Source of the DNA: Streptomyces sp. NBC_01306
Lineage (GTDB): Bacteria; Actinomycetota; Actinomycetes; Streptomycetales; Streptomycetaceae
Length of the DNA: 64,000 bases
Assembly: GCF_026340465.1 (NCBI RefSeq)
Contig: NZ_JAPEPC010000001.1
Location: 372,001 to 436,000, forward strand
Direction of reading: 5' to 3'
In this document: positions 32,363 through 43,383 of the stretch, piece after piece
Position numbering within the stretch: the first letter of the stretch is position 1
Layout of the letters: each line of letters opens with the position of its first letter
Translations under genes and position numbers: made by a program
Notes under the pieces: model-generated
Database searches by the model: none
The model's input: the letters and a program-made list of their open reading frames with translations, nothing else
Told to the model about the DNA's origin: nothing

Positions 32363-32923
32363 ATGTCGAACGGCGCAGCAGAAGCGATCATGCTCGAACT
32401 GGTCGATGAGAGCGGCAGGACCATCGGAACGGCGGAGAAGCTCGCCGCACACCAGGCACCCGGCCAGCTGCACCGGGCCTTCTCGGTGTTCCTCTTCGAC
32501 GGAGCGGGACGGCTGCTGATCCAGCGTCGGGCACTCGGTAAGTACCACTCCCCCGGCGTGTGGTCCAACACCTGCTGCGGGCACCCTTATCCGGGCGAAT
32601 CCCCCTTCGCGGCGGCGGCCAGGCGCACCTATGAGGAGTTGGGCATCTCCCCGGCGCTGCTGGCCGAGGCGGGCACGGTGCGTTACAACCACCCGGACCC
32701 CGATTCGGGCCTGGTGGAGCAGGAGTTCAACCATCTGTTCGTCGGGCTCGCCCAGGCGGAACTGCGGCCCGACCCCGACGAGGTGGACGACACGGCGTTC
32801 GTCACCGCCACCGAACTGGCCGAGCGGCACTCGTCCGCGCCGTTCTCCTCGTGGTTCATGACGGTGCTCGACGCTGCGCGCCCCGCGGTCAGAGAGCTGA
32901 CGGGGCCGAACGGGGGCTGGTAA
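32363..32923 (+). CDS. idi: Isopentenyl-diphosphate delta-isomerase, type I
   Basis: 186 residues from ATG 32363 (AAGGATGG close upstream). Nudix-like fold with the catalytic Cys in NTCCGHP (Cys72) and the metal Glu pair in VEQEFNHLF (Glu119/Glu121); RRTYEELGI is the Nudix-box relic. It interconverts IPP and DMAPP, adjusting the starter ratio for prenyl synthases such as the one in the hopanoid operon 14 kb away. Its 3' end overlaps the convergent ATPase gene by 35 bp. Confidence 0.95.
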   Translation: MSNGAAEAIMLELVDESGRTIGTAEKLAAHQAPGQLHRAFSVFLFDGAGRLLIQRRALGKYHSPGVWSNTCCGHPYPGESPFAAAARRTYEELGISPALLAEAGTVRYNHPDPDSGLVEQEFNHLFVGLAQAELRPDPDEVDDTAFVTATELAERHSSAPFSSWFMTVLDAARPAVRELTGPNGGW

Positions 32924-33428
32924 CGACCGGGGCGAGCGGCAGCGCGGACCAGATGACCTTGCCGCCGCTCGCCGTCTGTTCCACCCCGCAGGTCCCGCCG
33001 GCCTCCGCGGTGATCTCGCGTACGAGCATCAGGCCGCGCCCCCCGGTCTGCCCCTGGTCCGCGTCCAGCGCCCTCGGCCGGTAGGGGTGGTTGTCCTCGA
33101 CCGACACCCGGATCCAGGAGGCCCCGACGGCGACCTCCACGGCCACCTCCGGGGAGAGCAGCGCGGCATGGCGTACGGCGTTGGTGACCAGCTCGGAGAC
33201 GATCAGCAGCAGGCCCTGGACGGTGTCCGGGCCGACCGGGACCTGCTGGCGCGCCAGCAGATCGCGTACGGCGTGCCGGGCCTGCGGTACGGAGACGTCG
33301 ACCGACGGGGCGGTGAACCGCCAGACGCCTTCGTAGGGCAGGGAGCCGGCGACCGCCGGGTCGGGCGGGCTGTTGCTCCCGCGGCTCTCCATATCCCGGC
33401 TCCCGCCCTCGCTCTCGATGGTGACCAC
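32889..33428 (-). CDS. RsbW-like anti-sigma/ATP-binding protein
   Basis: 179 residues with a single HATPase_c_2 domain: N-box SELVTNAVRHAAL (Glu79, Asn83), G1-like VSVEDNHPYRPR, and G2 GGRGLMLVREIT (129-140). Streptomyces encode dozens of these; most are serine kinases/anti-sigma or signalling partners. No anti-anti-sigma or sigma gene is adjacent, so its partner is unknown. GTG start. Confidence 0.87.
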   Translation of the reverse strand: MVTIESEGGSRDMESRGSNSPPDPAVAGSLPYEGVWRFTAPSVDVSVPQARHAVRDLLARQQVPVGPDTVQGLLLIVSELVTNAVRHAALLSPEVAVEVAVGASWIRVSVEDNHPYRPRALDADQGQTGGRGLMLVREITAEAGGTCGVEQTASGGKVIWSALPLAPVVTSPRSAPSAL

Positions 33429-33705
33429 GCATCGAGTGTTGGGAATGAGCCGGTCCGCACCGAGCAGCTGAACAGAAGTCAGCGCTAATCGTCGCTATTC
33501 GAAGGAATGTGACCGATCCCGTTAAGGGCGTGTCTATTTCTGGTGTCTATTGGCGGCTTTGGTGACGGGTGACAGAGATGTCCGCGGACCGTCCTTCAGC
33601 CCGCCGGAGACCACCGGAGACCACCGGAGAACCGCTGCGGGCCACCGGAGACCGTTCCGGGCAGCGGCTGATCACCGGCTCGGCCGGGCCGATAGCATCC
33701 GGCTC
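33429..33705. other. 277-bp divergent intergenic region with short direct repeats
   Basis: GTGTCTATT occurs at 33530-33538 and 33543-33551 (13-bp period), and a decamer CCGGAGACCA runs about 2.8 times at 33604-33631 with an echo at 33642. TAGCAT (33693-33698) seven bases before the enoyl-CoA hydratase ATG looks like a -10 box of a leaderless transcript. Confidence 0.55.
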
Positions 33706-34497
33706 ATGGAGCCGCAGCTGAAGCACACCGTCGCCGACGGGGTCGCCACCGTCGTGATCAGCAACACCGCCAAGCGCAATGCCATGACGGCTGCCATGTG
33801 GCGGGCCCTGCCGGCGCTGCTCGACCGGCTGGCGGACGACACCGGCGTCCGCGTCCTGGTCCTGACCGGAGCCGGGAACACCTTCTGCGCCGGGGCCGAC
33901 ATATCGACACTCCGGGACCCCCATGAGGACCCCCGCGAGGACCCCCAGCGACTCGCGGTCCGGGCCGAGGAGGCTCTCGCCGCCTTCCCGAAGCCGACAC
34001 TCGCCGCCGTGCGCGGGTACTGCGTGGGCGGCGGTTGCCAGCTGGCGGCAGCCTGCGACCTGCGGTTCGCCGAGGAGGGCTCCCTGTTCGGGGTGACTCC
34101 GGCAAAGCTCGGGATCGTCTATCCGGCGGCCTCCACCGCGCGGCTGGTCTCCCTGGTGGGTCCGGCGACCGCCAAGTACCTCCTGTTCTCGGCCGAGTTG
34201 ATCGGCACGGACCACGCGCTGCGGACCGGCCTGCTGGACGAGGTGGTGCCCAGGGACCAGCTCGGCCCGCGGGTGGCGGAGTTCAGCCGGGTGCTGGTGT
34301 CCCGCTCGCAGCTGACGCAGACGGCGGCCAAGGAGTTCGCCGCGGGCCGGGACGACCGGGGCGCGTACTGGCGGGCGGCGGCGCGGGACTCCGACGACCC
34401 GGTGGAGGGGGTCACGGCGTTCCTGGAGCGGCGGGAGCCCCGCTTCACCTGGACCCCGCGTCCCGGGGCGGTGTTGCGAGGCACTACCGGAGGATGA
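33706..34497 (+). CDS. Enoyl-CoA hydratase/isomerase family protein
   Basis: 263 residues, crotonase fold. Oxyanion residues in NTAKRNAM and CAGADISTL; the second oxyanion loop GYCVGGGCQLAAACDLRFA is clear. The usual catalytic Glu position reads FGVTPAKLGIVYP, lacking a Glu typical of hydratases, so isomerase, hydrolase or other crotonase chemistry is possible. The 3' end overlaps the convergent DJ-1 gene by 14 bp. Confidence 0.86.
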   Translation: MEPQLKHTVADGVATVVISNTAKRNAMTAAMWRALPALLDRLADDTGVRVLVLTGAGNTFCAGADISTLRDPHEDPREDPQRLAVRAEEALAAFPKPTLAAVRGYCVGGGCQLAAACDLRFAEEGSLFGVTPAKLGIVYPAASTARLVSLVGPATAKYLLFSAELIGTDHALRTGLLDEVVPRDQLGPRVAEFSRVLVSRSQLTQTAAKEFAAGRDDRGAYWRAAARDSDDPVEGVTAFLERREPRFTWTPRPGAVLRGTTGG

Positions 34498-35119
34498 AGC
34501 GGCTCCTCCCGCGCATCTCCTCGACCAGGTCGGCCGGGGCCTTCAGCGGCGAGCCCGCGTCGTAGGGCGGCTGCGGGTCGTACTCGGCGCCCAGCTGGAC
34601 CGCCTGCGCATACCGGTCCCCGGCGACCCGGCCGACCAGGGTGAGTGCCATGTCGATACCGGACGACACCCCGGCCGCCGTGATGAACTTGCCGTCGGTG
34701 ACGACCCGTTCGCCCGTCGGTTCGGCCCCGAACGCGGCCAGGCTGTCCAGCGCCAGCCAGTGGGACGTGGCGCGGCGGCCGTCGAGCAGACCCGCTGCCG
34801 CCAGCAGCAGCGACCCCGTACAGACGGAGGTCGTCCAGGTGCTCGCCGCGTCGGCGGCACGCAGCCAGCCGAGGAGCTCCTCGTTCTCCATCTGGGCGGT
34901 CTGCCCGGGCCCGCCCGGCACCACGACGATGTCGGGTCGCGGCACCTCGTCGAGTGTCCGGTCCGCGACAAGCTGGAGGCTGCCTGCGTCATTGCGTACG
35001 GGGCCGGTCCGCTCGGCGACGAAAATCGTCTCGGCATCCGGGATGCGGCAGAGCATCTCGTAGGGGCCGACCGCGTCCAGTGCGGTGAAACGGTCGAAGA
35101 GAACGATCGCGATCTGCAT
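34484..35119 (-). CDS. DJ-1/PfpI family protein
   Basis: 211 residues. The nucleophile elbow is TSVCTGSLLLAAAGLL (Cys100), with the partner Glu in LFDRFTALDAVGPYEML near Glu21. This subgroup includes isonitrile hydratase (InhA) and regulatory GATase1-like domains. It lies 10 bp from the GlxA-type regulator whose N-terminal half is the same fold, on the same strand, suggesting a shared origin or function. Confidence 0.87.
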   Translation of the reverse strand: MQIAIVLFDRFTALDAVGPYEMLCRIPDAETIFVAERTGPVRNDAGSLQLVADRTLDEVPRPDIVVVPGGPGQTAQMENEELLGWLRAADAASTWTTSVCTGSLLLAAAGLLDGRRATSHWLALDSLAAFGAEPTGERVVTDGKFITAAGVSSGIDMALTLVGRVAGDRYAQAVQLGAEYDPQPPYDAGSPLKAPADLVEEMRGRSRFILR

Positions 35120-35129
35120 GGTGTGCCTC

Positions 35130-36128
35130 TCAGTCAGGCTGCGACGGGGTGTCGGACGGGGCGCCCGATCGGTGGGCGGCGGGTGAGCGGAAGCGGCGGC
35201 GGTACTCGGCAGGCGCGGTGCCCAGTGCTTTCAGGAAGGCGCGGCGCATGGCCTCCGGTGTGCCGTAGCCACAGGTGCGGGAGATCTCCGCGACCGAGTC
35301 CGCCGTGTCTTCGAGAAGTCGCCGGGCGTGTTCCAGCCGGACGCCTTCGACGTAGCGTCCCGGTGTCGTCCCGGTCTCCGCGCGGAAGGCGCGGGCGAAG
35401 TGGCGGGGCGAAAGACGGGCGCGGTCCGCGAGGGATTCGACCGACAGATCGCCGCAGGGGTGCTCGCTGATCCACTGCTGGACTTCGCGCAGCGGATCGC
35501 GCCGCGCCGTCTGGGTGGCGAGCTGGACACTGAACTGGGCCTGGTTTCCCGGGCGTCGGAGAAAGACCACCAGATGGCGGGCGACGGTCAGCGCGATGTC
35601 GCGGCCCAGGTCCTCCTCGACCAGTGCGAGCGCCAGATCGATACCGGCGGTGACTCCGGCGGAGGTGGCGAGCCTCCCGTCCCGCACGAAGATCGGCTCG
35701 GGGTCGACCTCGACGGCCGGGTAGGTCCGCGCCAGGTGGTCGCAGACCGACCAGTGCGTGGTGACGCGGTGGCCGTCCAGCAGGCCGGCCCGGGCGAGCA
35801 GCAGCGCGCCGGTGCACACCGAGACGATGCGCTCGGCGCGCGGGGCGTGCTCACGCAGCCAGTCGATCAGCCGGGGGTCGGGCGTGCGGGTGCCCTGGCC
35901 ACCGGGGACCAGCAGCGTGTGCGGGTCCCCGGCATCGGTCAGCGCGCCGTCCGGTACGAGCGTGAGGCCGCTGGACGTGCGGACGGCCGATCCGTCGAGC
36001 GAGGCCGTACGGACGGTGTACGCGTCCCCGCCGAGACGGCCGGCCCCTGTGAACACTTCCAGGGGGCCGGTCACATCAAGGCTCTGTAACTCGTCGAAGA
36101 AGACGATCAGCAAGGATCTCTGCGGCAT
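35130..36128 (-). CDS. GlxA-type AraC-family transcriptional regulator
   Basis: About 332 residues. N-terminal DJ-1/PfpI-like domain (LLIVFFDELQSLDVTGPLEVF; SVCTGALLLARAGLL with Cys105) joined to a C-terminal AraC double HTH (DLSVESLADRARLSPRHFARAFRAETGTTPGRYVEGVRLEHARRLLEDT, then VAEISRTCGYGTPEAMRRAFLKALG). It probably controls the DJ-1 gene downstream. ATG 36128 begins the conserved fold; ATG 36137 and 36140 are alternatives and none has a strong Shine-Dalgarno. Confidence 0.88.
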   Translation of the reverse strand: MPQRSLLIVFFDELQSLDVTGPLEVFTGAGRLGGDAYTVRTASLDGSAVRTSSGLTLVPDGALTDAGDPHTLLVPGGQGTRTPDPRLIDWLREHAPRAERIVSVCTGALLLARAGLLDGHRVTTHWSVCDHLARTYPAVEVDPEPIFVRDGRLATSAGVTAGIDLALALVEEDLGRDIALTVARHLVVFLRRPGNQAQFSVQLATQTARRDPLREVQQWISEHPCGDLSVESLADRARLSPRHFARAFRAETGTTPGRYVEGVRLEHARRLLEDTADSVAEISRTCGYGTPEAMRRAFLKALGTAPAEYRRRFRSPAAHRSGAPSDTPSQPD

Positions 36129-36312
36129 ACGACTCATCATTGGCGCCGAGCGACATGTCCGCAATGACGAATGTCCCACCTTTCCTGCCATACCTGCCAT
36201 ACCTGCCGCACCACCCGCCTCACTCGCTGCCGTAGCGCGCCGCCCGCCGCCCCTTCTCCGCCGGTCTCGCGCCCCGCATCCGCCGCCCTTCTCCACCCCT
36301 CCCTTCCCCACG

Positions 36313-36328
36313 TACCAACCAGTCGGTA
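36313..36328. promoter_or_regulatory. TetR-type operator-like palindrome
   Basis: TACCAACCAGTCGGTA matches its own reverse complement at 12 of 16 positions and has the TACCNAC...GTNGGTA look of TetR/AcrR operators. It stands 11 bp before the SCO6745-family start and upstream of the divergent GlxA gene. No TetR gene is nearby, so a distant regulator would be needed. Confidence 0.45.
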
Positions 36329-36339
36329 ACATTCAGGCC

Positions 36340-37194
36340 ATGACCTCGCTCCAGCCGCGCGCCGGCCGTCGCTGCCACAACTCCGTCAACCCGCTGCACT
36401 CGACGCTCTACTTCTCCCCCGACTTCACCGAGCAGCTCGCCGGTGTCGGGATCGACGACGCGGGCGCCGCCTACTTCGCCGGGCGCGGTGCGGCGATGGG
36501 GGCTGTGGGCCCCGGCACGATCGCCGCCACTTTCTATAACTTCAACCCCGAGCTGATCGCCCGCCATGTCCCCGCCGTGTGGGAGACAGCCTCACCGCGG
36601 ACCGTGCTCGACGCCCGGCTGCGGGCCGCCGACGCCACGCTGCGGCGGCTGCTCGGCGAGGAGGCGGTGGCGTCCGACGCGATGGCCGAGGCGGCGCGGC
36701 TCGCGCTGCGCGCGGCCGAGGCCTGCACCCGGCACGCCCGGCCGCTGTACTCCGCCCACGCCGACCTGCCGGTCCCCGAGCAGCCCCATCTCGCGTTCTG
36801 GCACGCGGCGACGCTGCTCCGCGAGCACCGCGGCGACGGCCATCTCGCCGTGCTGCTCGCCGCCGGGCTCGACCCGCTGGAGGCGCTGGTGAGCCACACG
36901 GCGACCGGCAAGGGCATGGCACCCCGCTGGATCCTCGCCACGCGCGGCTGGCGCCGGAGCGACTGGGACGCGGCCGTGGAGCGGCTGCGCGGGCGCGGGC
37001 TGCTGGACGCGGACGGCGGGCTCACCGATGCGGGCACCAAGCTGCGCCAGGACGTGGAGTCGGACACCGACCGCCTCGACCTCGCACCGTACGAACACCT
37101 GGGCGCCGAGGGCGTGGAGCGCCTCACCGAGCTGGCGCGCGGCTTCCTCGCCGCCGCAGTCGCGGCGGGCGCCTTCCCGTTCAGCCTCAGCTGA
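36340..37194 (+). CDS. SCO6745-family protein
   Basis: 284 residues, no catalytic motif recognised. The N-terminal PRAGRRCHNSVNPLHSTLYFSP, YFAGRGAAMGAVGPGTIAATFYNFNPELI and the C-terminal winged-helix-like GWRRSDWDAAVERLRGRGLLDADGGLTDAG follow the actinobacterial SCO6745 family, which is of unknown function. The start ATG follows a TetR-like palindrome. The segment LTDAGTKLRQDVESDTDRL is likely a C-terminal helical domain. Confidence 0.82.
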   Translation: MTSLQPRAGRRCHNSVNPLHSTLYFSPDFTEQLAGVGIDDAGAAYFAGRGAAMGAVGPGTIAATFYNFNPELIARHVPAVWETASPRTVLDARLRAADATLRRLLGEEAVASDAMAEAARLALRAAEACTRHARPLYSAHADLPVPEQPHLAFWHAATLLREHRGDGHLAVLLAAGLDPLEALVSHTATGKGMAPRWILATRGWRRSDWDAAVERLRGRGLLDADGGLTDAGTKLRQDVESDTDRLDLAPYEHLGAEGVERLTELARGFLAAAVAAGAFPFSLS

Positions 37195-37367
37195 TCCGGT
37201 CCCGGGCGGGCGTACCCCGCTCCGCCGGCCCCGCCTGCCACAATGCTGATGCACTGTTTCCCCGCGCGGCGGCGGGCCGGCTCCCACCGGCGGCCCGATC
37301 ACCGCGCGGGGTCCGGGGGCTGCTCCGGAAGAATGCGGCAAGCTCAGCGAGAAGGCGGTACGGGATC

Positions 37368-39773
<2,406 letters not shown>

Positions 39774-39799
39774 ACCCGTGGTTCCTACCGCCGGATGAC

Positions 39800-39853
39800 C
39801 TGACGCACGTCGCCGGGCGGGCCTGTTCGGGCCCGCCCGGCGATGTGCGTCAG
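39800..39853. terminator. Bidirectional terminator between tex and an ABC-F gene
   Basis: CTGACGCAC (39800-39808) through GGGCGGGCC pairs with GGGCCCGCCC through GTGCGTCAG (39845-39853), a stem of over 20 bp with minor bulges and a small loop. It lies 27 bases after the tex stop and 33 before the convergent ABC-F stop. Confidence 0.87.
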
Positions 39854-39885
39854 GGATGTGCTCAGGGTCGTTCGGCCTGGCCGGT

Positions 39886-41523
39886 TCAGACTTCCGTGAC
39901 CTTGCCGTCGGCCACCTCGATACGGCGCGTCGTACGGACCGCGTCCAGCATCCGGCGGTCGTGGGTGACCAGCAGCAGAGTCCCCTCGTACGAGTCGAGG
40001 GCCGACTCCAGCTGCTCGATGGCCTCCAGGTCCAGGTGGTTCGTGGGTTCGTCAAGCACCAGGAGGTTGACGCCCCGGCCCTGCAGCAGCGCGAGGGCGG
40101 CCCTGGTCCGTTCGCCCGGCGAGAGGGTGGTTGCGGGCCGCAGCACATGCGCCGCTTTCAGGCCGAACTTCGCGAGGAGCGTACGGACTTCGGCGGGCTC
40201 GGTGTCGGGAACCGCCGCGCAGAACGCGGCCAGCAGGGTCTCCGTACCGTAGAAGAGGCCGCGGGCCTGGTCGACCTCGCCGACCACGACGCCGGGGCCG
40301 AGCGCCGCGTGCCCGGTGTCCAGCGGCACACGGCCCAGCACCGCACCGAGCAGGGTGGACTTGCCCGCCCCGTTGGCTCCGGTGATGGCGACCCGGTCGG
40401 CCCAGTCGATCTGGAGGTGCGCGGGGCCGAAGGTGAAGTCCCCGCGGACGACGCTTGCGTCCCGCAGGGTGGCCACCACGGATCCCGAGCGCGGAGCGGC
40501 CGCGATCTCCATCCGCAGCTCCCACTCCTTGCGGGGTTCGTCCACGACGTCGAGGCGCTCGATCATGCGCTGCGTCTGCCGGGCCTTGGCCGCCTGCTTC
40601 TCGCTCGCCTCGCTGCGGAACTTACGGCCGAGCTTGTCGTTGTCGGACGCCTTGCGGCGGGCGTTCTTGACGCCCTTGTCCATCCAGCCGCGCTGCATCT
40701 GGGCCCGGCCCTCAAGAGCGGCCTTCTTGTCGGCGAACTCGTCGTACTCCTCCCTGGCGTGCCTGCGGGCGGTCTCCCGCTCCTCCAGATATCCCGCGTA
40801 CCCGCCGCCGTAGAGGGTGATCTGCTGCTGGGCGAGGTCGAGTTCGAGGACCTTGGTGACCGTACGGGTGAGGAACTCGCGGTCGTGGCTGATGACGACG
40901 GTGCCCGCACGCAGCCCGCCGACGAAGCGCTCAAGACGGTCCAGGCCGTCGAGGTCGAGGTCGTTGGTCGGCTCGTCGAGGAGGAACACGTCGTACCGGG
41001 AGAGCAGCAGCGAGGCGAGACCGGCGCGGGCCGCCTGGCCGCCGGAGAGCGAGGTCATCGGCTGGTCGAGGCCGACGGTGAGACCCAGCGACGCCGCCAC
41101 CTCATCGGCGCGCTCGTCGAGATCGGCCCCGCCGAGGTCGAGCCAGCGCTCCAGCGTGGTGGAGTACGCGTCATCGGCTCCCGCGACCCCGTCGACCAGG
41201 CCCTGAGTGGCCTCGTCCATGGCGCTCTGGGCGGCGGCCACCCCGGTGCGCCGGGCGAGGAACTCGCGTACGGTCTCGCCCTCGCGGCGCTCCGGCTCCT
41301 GCGGGAGGTGGCCGACGGTGGCGGTGGGCGGCGAGAGCCTCAGCTCGCCCTCCTCCGGGGTGTCGAGTCCGGCGAGGAGGCGCAGCAGGGTCGATTTGCC
41401 CGCGCCGTTCACACCGACGAGACCGATCACGTCTCCCGGCGCCACGACGAGGTCGAGGCCGGAGAAGAGCGAGCGGTCACCGTGGCCCGCGGCGAGGTCT
41501 TTGGCGACAAGGGTTGCAGTCAT
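39886..41523 (-). CDS. ABC-F family ATPase
   Basis: 545 residues with two ABC domains and no membrane segment. First Walker A GVNGAGKST, signature LSGGQAARAGLASLLL, Walker B VFLLDEPTNDLD; second Walker A GANGAGKST and LSPGERTRAALALLQG with LLVLDEPTNHLD. The arginine/lysine-rich linker (RRKASDNDKLGRKFRSEASEKQAAKARQTQRMIERLD) is the P-site tRNA interaction motif region. ABC-F proteins act on the ribosome as translation factors or antibiotic-protection proteins. ATG 41523 begins the conserved domain. Confidence 0.92.
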   Translation of the reverse strand: MTATLVAKDLAAGHGDRSLFSGLDLVVAPGDVIGLVGVNGAGKSTLLRLLAGLDTPEEGELRLSPPTATVGHLPQEPERREGETVREFLARRTGVAAAQSAMDEATQGLVDGVAGADDAYSTTLERWLDLGGADLDERADEVAASLGLTVGLDQPMTSLSGGQAARAGLASLLLSRYDVFLLDEPTNDLDLDGLDRLERFVGGLRAGTVVISHDREFLTRTVTKVLELDLAQQQITLYGGGYAGYLEERETARRHAREEYDEFADKKAALEGRAQMQRGWMDKGVKNARRKASDNDKLGRKFRSEASEKQAAKARQTQRMIERLDVVDEPRKEWELRMEIAAAPRSGSVVATLRDASVVRGDFTFGPAHLQIDWADRVAITGANGAGKSTLLGAVLGRVPLDTGHAALGPGVVVGEVDQARGLFYGTETLLAAFCAAVPDTEPAEVRTLLAKFGLKAAHVLRPATTLSPGERTRAALALLQGRGVNLLVLDEPTNHLDLEAIEQLESALDSYEGTLLLVTHDRRMLDAVRTTRRIEVADGKVTEV

Positions 41524-41734
41524 GAGGGAACCGATCCTAATCGGGCCGCGCCGCGCCCTCCTGACCAGGCGGCCGGTGCCCCCGGCGGGGCGGGCGGCGC
41601 GGGGTGCGGTGGTGCGGCAGAGTCCATGTCGGCCGAATGGCGATCCTGTGACAGCTGTGACCGTGGACATGACTAGTGGCGGGTGGGCTGAATAGGGTCG
41701 AACACAACGACGACCCCCACGACTTGGAGCATCA

Positions 41735-43228
41735 GTGCACCGCAGACTCATCGTCCCGAGCGTGCTCTCGGCCGCCTCGCTTCTGCTGGCGATCCCGGCA
41801 TCGGCGGCCGGCTTCACGCCCGGGGCACCGGGCATCGGCGACCCGTACTACCCGGCATACGGCAACGGCGGATACGACGTCTCGCACTACGACCTCAAGC
41901 TGAAGTACCAGCCGTCGACGGACCGGCTGGACGGCACCGCGACGATCCTGGCCACCACCACCCAGGATCTCTCCCGGTTCGATCTGGACTTCCTGCTCGA
42001 TGTGAGCGAGGTGCGCGTCAACGGCGCCAAGGCCTCCTTCGCCACATCGGGGCAGCACGAGCTGGTGGTCACCCCGGCCAAGGGGCTGGCCAAGGGCTCC
42101 GCGGTGACCATCGTGGTCCGCTACAGCGGTGTGCCGTCCACCAAGTCGGCGTACGGCTTCAACACCTGGCACCGCACCCCGGACGGCGCGGTCGCGGCGG
42201 ACGAGCCCGAGTCGGCGTGGTGGTGGTTCCCGAGCAATGACCACCCGCTGGACAAGGCCACGTACGACGTGTCGGTCTCGGTGCCCGACGGCACCCAGGC
42301 GATCAGCAACGGCGTGCTCCAGTCGCAGCGTTCACAGCTGGGCCGGACCACGTACAACTGGCGGTCCAACAAGCCGCAGGCCACCTATCTGACGACGCTC
42401 GCCGTCGGCAAGTTCGACATCACCAACGGCACCACGGCGGCGGGTGTGCCGATCATCAACGCGTACAGCAAGGACCTGGGCGACAACGCCGGCGCCGCGC
42501 GCGCCAGTGTGGAGCGCACCGGGGAGGTCGCCGACTGGCTGAGCGGGTACTTCGGCCCCTATCCCTTCAGCGCGCTCGGCGGCTATGTGCCGAACACCAC
42601 CACCGGGTACGCGCTGGAGACCGAGACCCGGCCGTTCTACAGCCCGAAGCAGTTCGCGAACGGCGCCAATGTCTCGGTGGTCGTCCATGAGCTGGCGCAC
42701 CAGTGGTACGGCGACGACGTGTCCCTCAAGGGCTGGAAGGACATCTGGATCAACGAGGGGTTCGCGTCCTACGCCGAGTGGCTCTGGTCGGAGAACCAGG
42801 GCGACGGGACCGCGCAGGAGCTGGCGGACTATGTGTACGCCTCGCACCCGGCCGACGACGCGTTCTGGAAGGTGAAGCCGGGCGATCCCGGCGCGGCGAA
42901 CCAGTTCGACGACGCCGTCTACGACCGGGGCGCGCTCGCCATCCAGGCGCTGCGCGACAAGATCGGTGACACCGCGTTCTTCAAGATCCTCAAGGGGTGG
43001 CCCGCCGAGCACGCCTACGGCAACGCGTCGGTGGCCGACTTCGAGAAGTACGCCGAGCAGGTCTCGGGGACGCCGCTGGACGCCTTCTTCGACACCTGGC
43101 TGTTCACCCCGTCCAAGCCCGCAGCGGGGGCGGCGAAGCAGGCCCGGATCGCGCATACGGACGCCCGGCCCGTGGCGCCGAAGTCCTGGCGGCAGATCGA
43201 GCGGACGCACACCGTCCACGACCGCTGA
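41735..43228 (+). CDS. Secreted M1-family metallopeptidase
   Basis: 497 residues. Signal peptide RRLIVPSVLSAASLLLAIPASAAG, zinc motif HELAHQW (His318, Glu319, His322) with Glu341 in NEGFASYAEW. The GAMEN exopeptidase motif of classic M1 enzymes is replaced by YALETETRP, as in small actinobacterial M1 relatives lacking the C-terminal ERAP domain. It should trim peptides outside the cell. GTG start; a terminator follows. Confidence 0.9.
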   Translation: MHRRLIVPSVLSAASLLLAIPASAAGFTPGAPGIGDPYYPAYGNGGYDVSHYDLKLKYQPSTDRLDGTATILATTTQDLSRFDLDFLLDVSEVRVNGAKASFATSGQHELVVTPAKGLAKGSAVTIVVRYSGVPSTKSAYGFNTWHRTPDGAVAADEPESAWWWFPSNDHPLDKATYDVSVSVPDGTQAISNGVLQSQRSQLGRTTYNWRSNKPQATYLTTLAVGKFDITNGTTAAGVPIINAYSKDLGDNAGAARASVERTGEVADWLSGYFGPYPFSALGGYVPNTTTGYALETETRPFYSPKQFANGANVSVVVHELAHQWYGDDVSLKGWKDIWINEGFASYAEWLWSENQGDGTAQELADYVYASHPADDAFWKVKPGDPGAANQFDDAVYDRGALAIQALRDKIGDTAFFKILKGWPAEHAYGNASVADFEKYAEQVSGTPLDAFFDTWLFTPSKPAAGAAKQARIAHTDARPVAPKSWRQIERTHTVHDR

Positions 43229-43242
43229 CCTGCGACAGGAGG

Positions 43243-43273
43243 CCGCGCCGTCCCGTCGGCCGGGGCGGCGCGG
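43243..43273 (+). terminator. Hairpin terminator of the M1 peptidase gene
   Basis: CCGCGCCGTCCCG (43243-43255) pairs with CGGGGCGGCGCGG (43261-43273), one G-T wobble, 5-base loop, 14 bases after the stop. Confidence 0.8.
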
Positions 43274-43383
43274 CTTCCGGCGCGCGGCGGGCGGTGGTTA
43301 CGCTGCTCCGATACCGCGGCCCGAGCACCGCCGCGGAGCGAGTACCCGTACGCCCTGCTGCCGCGCCCGACGAGGAGTACCCG

